A DNA stretch of 44,192 nt from Heterostelium multicystogenum (Eukaryota; Evosea; Eumycetozoa; Acytosteliales; Acytosteliaceae), in contig RCNN01000218.1 of the NCBI GenBank assembly GCA_003667245.1, forward strand, positions 1 to 44,192. The letters run 5' to 3'. Position 1 is the stretch's first letter, and each line of letters starts with the position of its first letter. The position numbers were made by a program, and so were the translations under genes. The notes under the pieces are model-generated. The model was not told the DNA's origin and searched no databases. It saw nothing but the letters and a program-made list of their open reading frames with translations. Shown here one piece after another: positions 28,928 through 38,956 of the stretch.

Positions 28928-30243
28928 AATCTGACCGTATGAAGATTCGTGAATTACTTTGTAATCAAAGTAAAGATGACATTGATTTCTTGAAATATTC
29001 CAATCTCACATCCACATCCGATTTAAATTCAATTAAAATACCCTTAAACAAATCAACTTCTGCAATGAAAGACCTTGTTGACATATCTTTGAGCCACTCA
29101 CTACCATACAAATCAAATTCTTCACCCATTCAACCAACCCAAACTTCTCCACAACATTCACATCCAAATTCACCAACTCAATCAAGAAAATTCTACCACG
29201 ATGACTCTGATTTTAATATTTTGGCAAACAATTTTTTCAACAATCCAACTCTTAATAAAAGCAACAGCAGCCAAGAGTTACTACCAATTCCACCTCCATC
29301 CTCCACCTCATCAAATAGTAACAGACCAACTTCACCACAATTGAACAACTCTTCAATTTCACTTCCATCCACTCCATTGAAACAACATCAACCTATATCG
29401 CTGTCACACTCTGGAAATAATATTAAATTAAATAAGCATCAAATGGTTATGAGACTTACATCCACCTCATCTCCCATTGAAACCTTGGTACACAGTATCA
29501 GAGAATCCAGTTCCAGTGAATATGACCAAGACTCTGACGATGAGCAAACTCTCCACTATAAATCACTTTCCAACCAAGCTCTCTTAAAGTACAATGAAAT
29601 ACCAGTTACATCTCGTAAGCTTTGGTCACAGGAAGAATGCTGTCACCTTTTGGAACTAGTACTTCAATTGGACCCGCAATCTTTTAAATCTAAAGAATCT
29701 GAAAATAGATGGAGAATCATTGCCAACGAGCTTGGAAGAACTGTAACATCAACCAGAAAGAAATACATGAGACTTATGAACAAGTGGACGTCTAGTTCCT
29801 CTTCAAGCTCCAATTCTTCCAGCTCGAATCCGATAATCAACCAGAGTCCAGAAAAAACAATTTCCACAACATCGCCATCTCTGGTTGAGAAAAAAATGAG
29901 AAGGGATTATGAATCTTATTCTCACCAACCTTACCCATCACACTCACCAATGAGAAGAGAATCAAAAATTGAGATCATCAGATCTCATTCATCAAACAAC
30001 TTAAACAATACCAGTAGTAATCCATATGATTCAAGATCACCTCTTTCCACATTTACCCCAATTTCACCATCGAACACCCTTACCTCTCCGTCTTATCAAT
30101 CGCCACCATCCATGGTCCCTTCAACCCCAATCTCAAATAGGATTGAATCAACTTTTTTAAATCACTCACTGTCTCGACAACAACAACAGAATCATTCCCC
30201 AAATTCTAATTCCTATAGTTATGGATTCAGAACTTTCAAATAA
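28915..30243 (+). CDS. Myb/SANT-like domain protein, putative transcription factor
   Basis: This intact 442-residue frame has one recognisable domain, at about residues 232-292: RKLWSQEECCHLLELVLQLD followed by RWRIIANELGRTVTSTRKKY. This has the spaced aromatic residues (Trp237 and a later Trp in RWR) and helix pattern of Myb/SANT or trihelix DNA-binding domains. The rest is Ser/Pro/Asn-rich and probably disordered, with a short acidic patch (residues about 198-212, SSSEYDQDSDDE) before the domain. The likely role is a nuclear DNA-binding regulator; DNA specificity cannot be inferred. It has a long leader with an overlapping uORF. No intron is seen. A chromatin SANT protein is the alternative. 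Confidence 0.65.
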   Translation: MLSIESDRMKIRELLCNQSKDDIDFLKYSNLTSTSDLNSIKIPLNKSTSAMKDLVDISLSHSLPYKSNSSPIQPTQTSPQHSHPNSPTQSRKFYHDDSDFNILANNFFNNPTLNKSNSSQELLPIPPPSSTSSNSNRPTSPQLNNSSISLPSTPLKQHQPISLSHSGNNIKLNKHQMVMRLTSTSSPIETLVHSIRESSSSEYDQDSDDEQTLHYKSLSNQALLKYNEIPVTSRKLWSQEECCHLLELVLQLDPQSFKSKESENRWRIIANELGRTVTSTRKKYMRLMNKWTSSSSSSSNSSSSNPIINQSPEKTISTTSPSLVEKKMRRDYESYSHQPYPSHSPMRRESKIEIIRSHSSNNLNNTSSNPYDSRSPLSTFTPISPSNTLTSPSYQSPPSMVPSTPISNRIESTFLNHSLSRQQQQNHSPNSNSYSYGFRTFK

Positions 30244-30500
30244 CAACATAAACTCCGAAAACTATCATTCCAAAAAGATTTAAACACTCAAGAGTTCGAA
30301 AAAAAAATACCTACAACTACACATTCAATTGTGGATGATATCCAATTGATTTATATAAAATCAAGAGATTTAAAGAATTAAAAAGATACAGTATTGAAAG
30401 AAATTGATAAAAAACAATTAATTACAAGAATAAACCTTAAAACAAATATTTATTATTAAGTTTTTTTTTTAAAGGAAGTTATAATAGCAATTTATTGATT
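30244..30500. other. convergent 3' intergenic region
   Basis: A short AT-rich spacer between the convergent Myb-like and carboxylesterase genes, with a T10 run near 30461. Nothing else is recognised. Confidence 0.4.
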
Positions 30501-32358
30501 TTATCTTACTGGATTATCGTAACCCATGGAGTCCCAGAAATCGCACTTCTGACTTAAAAGACCACTTTCGACGTATGGGGTTGGTGCTTGGAAAATTAAA
30601 GTTTGATCACCGGTTTGGTTGAATTCTGGCCATTGAGTTGGAACTGGTAAACCAATGTTTGGATTTCCATTGGTAACAAAGTTCATCCAATAGTTATTCA
30701 TAGCATAGGCCAAAGTTTGTTCGTCTGGAGTAAAAGTGTAACCTCCAAGGCTAGCACTGTTAAATACAAATGGCAATTCGGATCCATGACAAACATGACC
30801 AACACAATTTGGATACAAGGGTCCCCATGCATCGAATGATAAGACATGTTGGAATTGGTAGGTGTATAGGGTTGAACCCTTGCTGAGATATCTAGTCATA
30901 TTTCTGTTTGGACAAACGAAAATATAATCAGTTCCTACAACTGAAAGGACTGGACGATTATCACCGCTATGAAAAGAATATACTTGATTAATAAAAATTG
31001 TTGATTATTTATGATTGAATTAAATTTACCTAATTGGTGGATATTGAGCTAATACTTGATCAGCATCATTGATGCTCAAGAATAAACCATCCATTCCAAC
31101 TTCATATTCAAGCTTTGATACACTCTTGTTTGCAGCTTGGTAGATGAAGAGTAAAGCTTCTTCTTTACATGTTCCAACAATCATTGGAATTTCGTAGAAT
31201 TTACCTTGGTTGATAAGGTTGATTGGTTGATCAAGGATCTCTGTTCCATCAATGGTTGGAGTCCATGGCAAGAAAAGAGCCAATGGGGTCAATGGATCGA
31301 GTTCATTTTGGGCTTTAATTTGACCTTGAATGATTTCTTCAGGAGTTAACTGGTAAAGACAAAGTGGGTCAGCAGTAGGGCAACCAACAGCTTTGGCAAA
31401 GTTCATACTGTTCTTAGTTTCGATTTCACGAGTCTTTAAATCGAGAAGGAAAGGGTTAGACTCGGAAATTGCTTGGTGGAACAATCCAAACGATAATGGT
31501 GAAGTAATGTGGGCAGCAATACTTGTGGCACCAGCAGATTGACCACAAAGTGTGACACGTGTACGATCACCACCGAAATAAGCAATGTTGTTTTGAATCC
31601 ACATAAGTGCTTGTCTTTGATCAAGGAATCCATAGTTTCCACTGAATTCATCTGTAATGAGGAATCCCAATACACCTAGACGGTAGTTAATGGTAACAAC
31701 GATGGCATCTGAAACTGTTTACCATTGTTCTAGCATTATAGAGTACTGTGGCTGCAGCACCTTGTTCAAAACGACCACCTGGTAAAAATGCCATAACTGG
31801 ACGAGTGGCATCATTTGGATTGAAAGGCAAAGCACTAATTGGAACGAAAACATTCAAATATAAACAATTTTCACTTGTGTTGGTTGGACAAGTTCCTGGA
31901 GGCAATTCACAATTTTGTGGACATCCATACTTGAATAAATAAAGTTAGAATCAGAATGACTAGGATGTCTAATCAAAAATTGATATTATATACCTGTGGA
32001 TATCTTGCATCTAAGACTTGTGGTTGCCATGATTCAGGATCAGTAGGTGGTTGCCAACGAGCTGGGCCTATTGGTGGAGCTGCAAATGGAATCTGGTAAT
32101 TGTAAAAAACAAAAAAGTAAAAAAGTAAAAAAAAAGACTTTGATTAACATTTGAGACAATTGTATCAATCTAGTCAACTTTACATACACCATAGAATACA
32201 GCATAATCTTCATATCTTAATCCTTGAATTAATCCACCTGTTGTTTGTGCTTGAACAGTGGAATCAAGTTCATCTGGATTCATAAAGTCGAATCCATAGG
32301 TAACTTGTAATATAGAAACTATAATAAATAGTATTGAAATTGATTTTTTGAAATCCAT
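30501..32358 (-). CDS. Secreted type-B carboxylesterase (crystal-protein-like)
   Basis: This alpha/beta hydrolase of the cholinesterase/carboxylesterase family would hydrolyse carboxylic esters. The N-terminus MDFKKSISILFIIVSILQVT is a clear signal peptide, suggesting secretion or a lysosomal or crystal-body location, as for D. discoideum crystal protein. The oxyanion region reads FLPGGRFEQGAA and the nucleophile elbow CGQSAGATSIA (near 31530-31560). The acidic residue lies in GTCKEEALLF and the catalytic His in CVGHVCHGSELPFVF. SENCLYLNVFVP is the family signature. GQSAGA replaces the common GESAGG, as in some amoebal members. Introns lie near 30903-31028, 31930-31995 and 32095-32190. The frame slips by one base near 31713. 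It is divergent from S1P lyase across 571 bp. Confidence 0.9.
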
Positions 32359-32929
32359 TGTGAAATGTTGTTATTATCTACTAATACTACTACTACTATA
32401 AATATATCTTTTAACAATTCCGATTTCATTAAATTCATTCACTTAGCATGCAATGGAATTACAATCAATTTCAAAAAAAGTGACAAATCATCGCAAGAAA
32501 AAGATCAAAAATCAAAATAATTAAAAATATCTGTGTAGGGGCTTGAAAATTCTAAGGAGTAAATTTGATGATCTTTTGACACTGACCTTGCTTTCAGTGC
32601 AAAAAGTGATGTGATTACCAATAGAATTGTATTTTTATTTAGTCCATATAATCTTAAGATATTTTGAATAAAAAAAAATACCGATAAAAATCACATTTAT
32701 GTCTCAAGCCCCCATTCATATATCACCATTACAAATGTAGTGATCCAACGGTTTGTTTGTAATTAAAATGTAGCATTCAGTAAGATGATGATTACAATAA
32801 TCATTTTCGAAATAATCTTCTAGAGTTTTATTGCTTTAATATCAAACAGTCACTGTTGTAATAATCTATCTTATTTTTATTTTCTTTGTTTGTTGTTTGT
32901 TGTTTATACAAACAATATAATATATAATA
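32359..32929. promoter_or_regulatory. divergent promoter region, esterase and S1P lyase
   Basis: This 571-bp AT-rich stretch separates two divergently transcribed start codons and must hold both promoters. A TACTACTAC run lies next to the esterase start and TTTG repeats lie at 32880-32905. No specific factor site can be assigned. Confidence 0.4.
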
Positions 32930-34663
32930 ATGACAAATATTACATTATATTTTAATAATAATAGATTTATAAATACAATTAAATCAATTGATAAATATAT
33001 AATTGGTTCAAACAAAGTTAGATTTGTAGAACACTTGATTGTCTTGATTGCTTTAGGTTACAGTTTGAAAAGATTATCAAAATTAGAGTTAGAAGATATC
33101 AAAAATTGGGTGTGGAAATGGTCCAAATTGATTGCTCCATCATTTCACAATATGATTAGAAGTGACATTGACAAGCAGGTAAATGATGTAGTCACCGAAT
33201 CTTTTCCACCTATCGAAGGACTTCCATTCCAAACAGAGATACCACTTGAATCACTGTCAGATGAAGAAATTAGAAGAAGATTATTATTATTACAACAATC
33301 AGATGTTGATACAAGTAAATATTCTCGTCAAAGGGCACGATGGATGACCCTCCTTCACAGTAAATTTAAACCATTATTAACAATATTATTTCTAATTAGA
33401 ACAAGGAAAATTATTTGCATATGTATATCCAACTCTCGAAAGACAAGAGAAATTGATTGTCGAAGCTCAGAATATGTTTGTTCATTTGAACGCTTTGAAT
33501 CCAACTGCTTTTCAGAGCTTGAGAAGAATGGAGGTTGAGGTTGTCCAGATGATTATTAACTTGTTGCACGGAGGAGACACTGTCCGTGGAACAATGACTA
33601 GTGGTGGTACAGAAAGCTTGTTGATGGCTATCAAAACCTACCGTGATAGAGCACGTGATCTCTTTAACATCACTGAGCCAGAGGTTGTCTTGCAATTACT
33701 GCACATCCAGCACTTGAAAAAGCAGGTCGTTACTTCAATGTCAAATTGAGATATATAGAATTAACCGATAATTACCAAGTCAATCTCAGAGCATATGAAA
33801 GAGCAATCAATGGTAATACTATTCTATTGGTTGGATCTGCCCCACAATATCCACACGGACTCATGGACCCAATTTCAAAGATCGGTGCTTTGGCTCTAAA
33901 ATATCGTTTACCACTACATGTAGATGCATGCTTTGGTGGACTATTTTTGCCTTTCTTGGAGAAGCTTGGTTATTCAATTCCAGCATTTGACTATAGAGTT
34001 CCAGGTGTGACATCGATCTCTGCCGATATCCACAAGTTTGGATACTGCACAAAGGGATCCTCGGTTTTAACGTTCATAAGCGACGAGTATCGTAACTATC
34101 AGTTTATGTCCTATGTCAATTGGCCAGGTGGATTGTTTGTATCTCCATCGATGTTGGGTACTCGTGGTGGAGGCCCTATTGCAGCAGCTTGGACATCATT
34201 AGTCGCACATGGAGAAAACACATACAAGAAAACTGCCTCCGATATCATGGAGACAACCAAGGCAATTATTAAAGGTATTAACGAAATCAATGGACTTGAG
34301 GTCATTGGCAATCCAGTGATGTGCGCACTGGCTTTTGTCAGCACCAATCCGAATGTCAACGTCCATTGTGTGGCCGACTTGATGCAAACGACCACTGATT
34401 TAGGATGGAAGCTTGAAAGAGTGCACAAGCCGAATGCTGTTCACCTTACATTAATGCAAAGCCACGTTGGAAAGCAGGACCAATTCCTAAGCGACATTCG
34501 CAAATGTTTTGACGAAGTTGCCAGAAATCCCAAGAAATACGAAAACAAAGGATCGGCAGCTATGTACAGTGGCATTGCCAATATTCCATTCAACAACATC
34601 GCCGACGAGTTTTTGAAACGATTTTTGGCCCAGACCTATTCCATCCCAAGAATAGGACTTTGA
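32930..34663 (+). CDS. sglA: Sphingosine-1-phosphate lyase
   Basis: This PLP-dependent lyase of the endoplasmic reticulum splits sphingosine 1-phosphate into phosphoethanolamine and a fatty aldehyde. In Dictyostelium its loss affects development and cisplatin resistance. An N-terminal membrane segment (about residues 32-48, RFVEHLIVLIALGYSL) precedes the catalytic domain. That domain shows HLNALNPTAFQSLRRMEVEV, GTMTSGGTESLLMAIKTYRD, LHVDACFGG and the cofactor lysine in SADIHKFGYCTKGSS (Lys codon 34034-34036). SYVNWPGG and GTRGGG follow. An intron lies at about 33360-33399. One missing base near its donor and one near 33692 break the frame, while conservation continues. The length is near the family's 550-580 residues. 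The symbol follows the D. discoideum name. Confidence 0.94.
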
Positions 34664-35291
34664 TCGATCGATCGATCAATCAGCCTTAGATCGGCCCAGA
34701 AATCGAACATCCAAAACTGATAAAACTAAATTTCTTTACCAACAAAAAAACAAAAAACAACAACTCACGAAATCTGATTTCAAGATCATCTTTTTCCTAT
34801 TATGTATATTAGGATTCCTTCCATTCGAAAGTTGCTATTAAAACATTTTTTTCAAAATAATAATAATTGTTTTTTTAAAATTTAAAAATAGTGGTGTTTG
34901 AACTCTTGTTTTGTTATTGTTGTTATTAATAAAAAGAGAGATAAACAAAAGATTAATAAATAGTAATAATAAATAATAATAAATATTTACATTAGATTTA
35001 ATAATTAGATTAGAAATATATATATTTATAATATTATGTCAAGTTAAGAGACTATCAATCGGATAATAATATCATAAAGTTATAATCAAGATTTTACAGT
35101 AGTAAATTAGTTTCATATGTTGTTTTTTTTGTACAGATTGTAGAGTTATTTAAAGTTAATAAAAACTTGTAAATTGTTGTTGTTTAAGTTTTTGTAGAAA
35201 GTAATAATAGTAGTAGTTTATTAGGTAGTAGTTTTTGTTAGTAGTTTTTGTTAGTTTAAGAATTTTTGTAAATAGAGAAAGTTATAATAGA
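34664..35291. other. intergenic spacer
   Basis: AT-rich spacer starting with a short GATC tandem (about 34663-34678) and containing TAG/TTG/AAT simple repeats. It holds the S1P lyase 3' end and the leader of the next small gene. No RNA gene is recognised. Confidence 0.4.
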
Positions 35292-36083
35292 ATGGCACCC
35301 AGACCTGAAAGTATAAAGAAAGTAATGGATGTGTTTGGGAGATTTCAACCCTTCTGAAGATAAAGTTAAAAAAAACATTGGGTATTGGCAATGAAGAGTT
35401 GAGGCAAGTTCAAGAAGCAAATAGTCAGCAGATAGTCAAAGATAGAATACCAATCAATAAGAGAGATACAAGAAAAGCACAATCTACATTAGGTTTAAAA
35501 TCTATCAAAGGAAAAGGTATGGTTATTCTTGAGCCTTAAATTAATAAATTCGTATGCGATATTGACAATTCAATCTATATAGTTGATGGATGTTCTAGGT
35601 GTAGATGAAGATACAATTACAGAGGCAGAACATGAAGAGTCAGAGTTGAGAGAGAAGAAGATTAAAAGATTCAGAGAGAGTGTTGTTATTTCAAATAAGA
35701 GAGCATTAAAGAAGGCATTGACTCTTATGGGTTGTGATCCATCATCGTCAAAGATCATGAGAACTCTTGGTGTCTCCGAGGATGAACTATCAAAAGATGT
35801 CTCAACCATTCAGAGCCAACAAATACAACAACAACAACTCAACCACCTCATCATCTCTGCTGAAATCACTTTGTTTTTTGTTATCATATATTGCATCTTA
35901 TACTTTTTAAATCTTGTATAGTACCACTTCCAAACAACCAGCCTAATAGCAACCCAACAAACAACCAAAAAGGAGATCAACCAATAGCCAATGCTTCTAC
36001 AATTGTATATCAAACACACGTGCGATCAACAACACTACCACTAATATATAGAATAATTATCTTTAGTCATCATCATTCATCAT
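35292..36083 (+). CDS. hypothetical helical-repeat protein
   Basis: I do not recognise this family. The reading starts MAPRPESIKKVMDVFG and changes frame near 35340. It continues DKVKK...LGIGNEELRQV, has an intron (35517-35582, GTATGG to TATAG), then MDVLGVDEDTITEAEHEESE and MRTLGVSEDELSKDVSTI. A recurrent unit, roughly (K/S)-hydrophobic-M-x-x-LG(V/I)-x-x-(D/E)-(E/T), appears three to four times, suggesting a small array of related helical repeats. The C-terminus is uncertain: a second intron may end at 35930 and lead into an Asn/Gln/Pro-rich tail. It is about 200 residues, very Lys/Glu rich, and has no signal peptide. The confidence is in the gene, not in a function. Confidence 0.5.
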
Positions 36084-36749
36084 AATTTTTCTTTAAAACA
36101 AATATTCTAGTGTATTTAATAGCCTTTTCATCACTGTTGGTTATGAAATACCAATTGAGAAGTAAATAAAATTTAAATTCTTTATTTGTTATTTTATAAT
36201 ACAACCCATTTTGTATCTTAATTTAAGTCATTGAGAGGGAGATAGAACTTGATTAAATGATATTTATAAGGTTGTAGTTGTTTTTTGTATTGCTAACAAA
36301 TTGAGTAAACTCACTAACCAAGATGTAAAAAATTAGTAAAGAGTTTTTTTGTTTCTAGAAAACACATTTTTTAAATGGTAATGGTCAGAATCTCACAATG
36401 GATTTATATTAGTATTGTCTAATAAACTTCAAAGTGGGTAGTTCATATTGATAGGAGAGTTTAGATGAATTCTACAGAATCTATCACCTCAGACTATGAT
36501 TTCAAAAAAGGACCAGTGTGGTTGTTTTAGTTGAGTTTGGCATGGAGCCCAACGATTTCTTTCTTAGAAAGGAGTGACATAACATAAGATTGTAGTATTG
36601 GGACAGAATTGGACAACTTCACTCGATCATAGGACCGCTCGAGCGATCAATTGGATGGGGAAAAGTACAAAAAAAAAAAAAAAAAAACCCCCCAAAACAA
36701 AGAAAACTATATGCGCGCATTGTTAACAGTTTTGTTTAAAGCTCTTTTT
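36084..36749. other. intergenic spacer before tRNA-Ala
   Basis: No gene is recognised. It includes an A19-C6 homopolymer junction (about 36669-36693) and, close to the tRNA, the TGCGCGCATT motif listed separately. Confidence 0.45.
36712..36721 (-). promoter_or_regulatory. tRNA 3'-flank motif AATGCGCGCA
   Basis: On the tRNA-Ala strand this reads AATGCGCGCA, 28 bp after the tRNA 3' end. It is identical to the motif 26 bp after tRNA-Lys. No run of four or more T separates it from the tRNA except AAAAAG-side bases; a TTTT run lies just beyond it, so it may be within the primary transcript here. Confidence 0.5.
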
Positions 36750-36820
36750 GGAGGTGCCGGGTATCGATCCCGGTTTTCAAGCATGCAAAGCTAGCGTTCT
36801 ACCATGTATACCACACCCCC
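36750..36820 (-). tRNA. tRNA-Ala (anticodon UGC)
   Basis: 71 nt. Acceptor GGGGGTG pairs with CACCTCC. Anticodon loop TTTGCAT gives anticodon TGC. T arm CCGGG-ATCGATA-CCCGG is perfect. The D stem (GTAT/GAAC) and the second pair of the anticodon stem (CTAGC/GCTTG) contain mismatches, and the A box (TGGTATACATGG) departs from the usual TAGCTCA form. It is probably functional but weaker than the other two; a decaying copy is possible. Confidence 0.82.
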
Positions 36821-37420
36821 TTTAGATGAAATTGTGGGAAAATTCCCTCATTCAATAAACATATTTAATGAAAATTCACTATGAAAGTCATAAAAGAATT
36901 CATATGGTAAATTAAAACTTAGACAGTCCTCTATACCAAAAAAAATAACTACATGAAGACACTGATCCAAATCATTATATTTTTCATCCCATATGAATTG
37001 AACATTCAATATCTGATTACTTTATTGTTTATTATTTTATAAAATAGATTTCGTATATTGAAGAACTAGCTATAATATTTTCTTAGGTTGGTGATTTAAG
37101 CCAATATCTAACAATTTTAATTTAGTATAATAGACAGATAATTAATGACACTACATCATAGATTTGGATTGATACACCTTAATTTAAAGGAAATGTTTCC
37201 TATTTTCTTTGAGAATACCTTATAAAAGTATTAAATACCAGATAGAGTCTGTTAATTAGCTGTCAACTATTTCATAATCATGATGTATGAATTTTATGTT
37301 AACACCAAAGTGAGTTGTTTTTAGATTTTTATAAATTAATTAATTAATTATAAATAGAATGAGCCTTGGTTTTTTTTAGCAAATCAATTTTAATCTTAAT
37401 TAAAAATTTCAATCTTAGCA
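36821..37420. other. intergenic spacer
   Basis: Strongly AT-rich spacer between tRNA-Ala and the FAD monooxygenase start, with a TTAATTAATTAATTA tract near 37336-37350. No gene or repeat family is recognised. It should contain the monooxygenase promoter. Confidence 0.4.
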
Positions 37421-38766
37421 ATGGAAAAAGAGTAAGTTTGGCTATTAATAATTAATATATCAAAATCTATTGATATTAATATGGTTTCAATAAAAACAAA
37501 CAAATATTAGAAATAGAAATAGAATACTAATTATTGGAGGTGGTTTGGGTGGTTTGGTGCTTGCTAATGGTCTACTCAAACATGGAAATAATCAATTGAG
37601 TGTACAGGTCTTTGAGAGAGATAAAACACCAAACCACTAGATCTCAAGGTTATATAATTGGTTTGAATTCTGTAGGAATTGAAGCCATCAAAGAATCGGT
37701 TTCACAAGAGAAGTTTGAGCGAATAGAACAGCTTTATAAGCCAGGCCAATTTGTTGTTGCTGACCGGAATCTAAATATACTATTGAATTTTGCTAGTGGA
37801 AAGACTGTAAATCGTGGTAAACTTAGAGATATACTGATGGAAGGTATCGATATCCAATTTGGAAAGAAAATAGCAGACTATGAAGAAAATGAACATGGTG
37901 TAACTGCCACTTTTGATGATGGCACCGTTGTAGAAGGTGATGTGTTGATTGGTGCTGATGGTGTTAGATCGGTTGTACGCAAAAAGAAGATACCAGATTT
38001 CAAATTTGCAGATGTCAATGTATTTAAAATTCAAGCTCTGGTACCAAATGTCAGTGAAGAGATCATGAATTTTATATTCAAGAATGTCAATGGATCAGTT
38101 GTGAAAGCTCTTGGAAACACTAAGAATACAATTATATTTGGTCGTACTAAATCACTGGAGGATGCAGTAGGTCTTGGTTTAGAGGAAAATGAAGAAGAGG
38201 AAATTAAAAAAATACCGAGAACGATGGAGATATGATTTTAATAAGCTATGAATGGAGACCTGAGCCACAAACTGAACTTCCTCAAGGAAAAGATCAATTG
38301 TTAGAGTGTATTCGTCGAGACACAAAGTCTTTCCATCCATTAGTTATCAAATTCTTGAATGAATTTGCCAAACCAGAGCATATCATCGAAACAAAACCTG
38401 TTCCTTTGACACAAGCACTACCATTTGCTAAATTCAAAACATCAAGAGTAACACTTGTTGGAGACAGCGTTCATCCTATGACATCACATGCAGGTATTGG
38501 AGCAAATACAGCAATGAAAAGTGCCTCTGATCTTTCACATTCCTTAGTCAATATCTTTATAAATGGAGCACCTCTTATAGAGACATTGGAAGCTTATGAA
38601 AACAAGATGATAAAACGAGGATTCGAAGCCATCAAATATTAGTAGATCCAACACGGAAAGAATGCACGCCAGATCCGTAGGTTTCATTGGTGAAACAATG
38701 AGAAACTCAATGATGAAATTCTTTGTAAAACTAATTGACTGGGGATTAATTAAATTACCAAACTAA
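37421..38766 (+). CDS. FAD-dependent monooxygenase (UbiH/epoxidase-like)
   Basis: This is a class A flavoprotein monooxygenase, which would use NAD(P)H and oxygen to hydroxylate or epoxidise an unknown substrate. The first exon is only eleven bases (ATGGAAAAAGA); the intron is 37432-37510. RILIIGGGLGGLVLANGL then gives the Rossmann GxGxxG dinucleotide site. LIGADGVRSVVR is the DG motif that touches FAD and NADPH. LVGDSVHPMTSHAGIGANTA is the GD motif binding the FAD ribityl chain. The C-terminus carries a hydrophobic helix (MMKFFVKLIDWGLI) that may bind membrane. The frame slips by one base near 37640, 38224 and 38640, each between conserved blocks. It is about 420 residues, normal for the family. 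No neighbour suggests a substrate. Confidence 0.85.
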
Positions 38767-38956
38767 ATACCTATATCCTTCCAACTCCCTCTATTCTAAA
38801 TTAGATAATAAATAATTGTCTATTTATTTTTATACACTTGGTATTTAATATTTGATCCTTTTGAATTCCAACATTTAATAGAGATATAAATCTTGTTTAA
38901 AATTATACAATAAAACATTTATTTACGTTTGATCTCTTTATACTTATGAGCATTTC

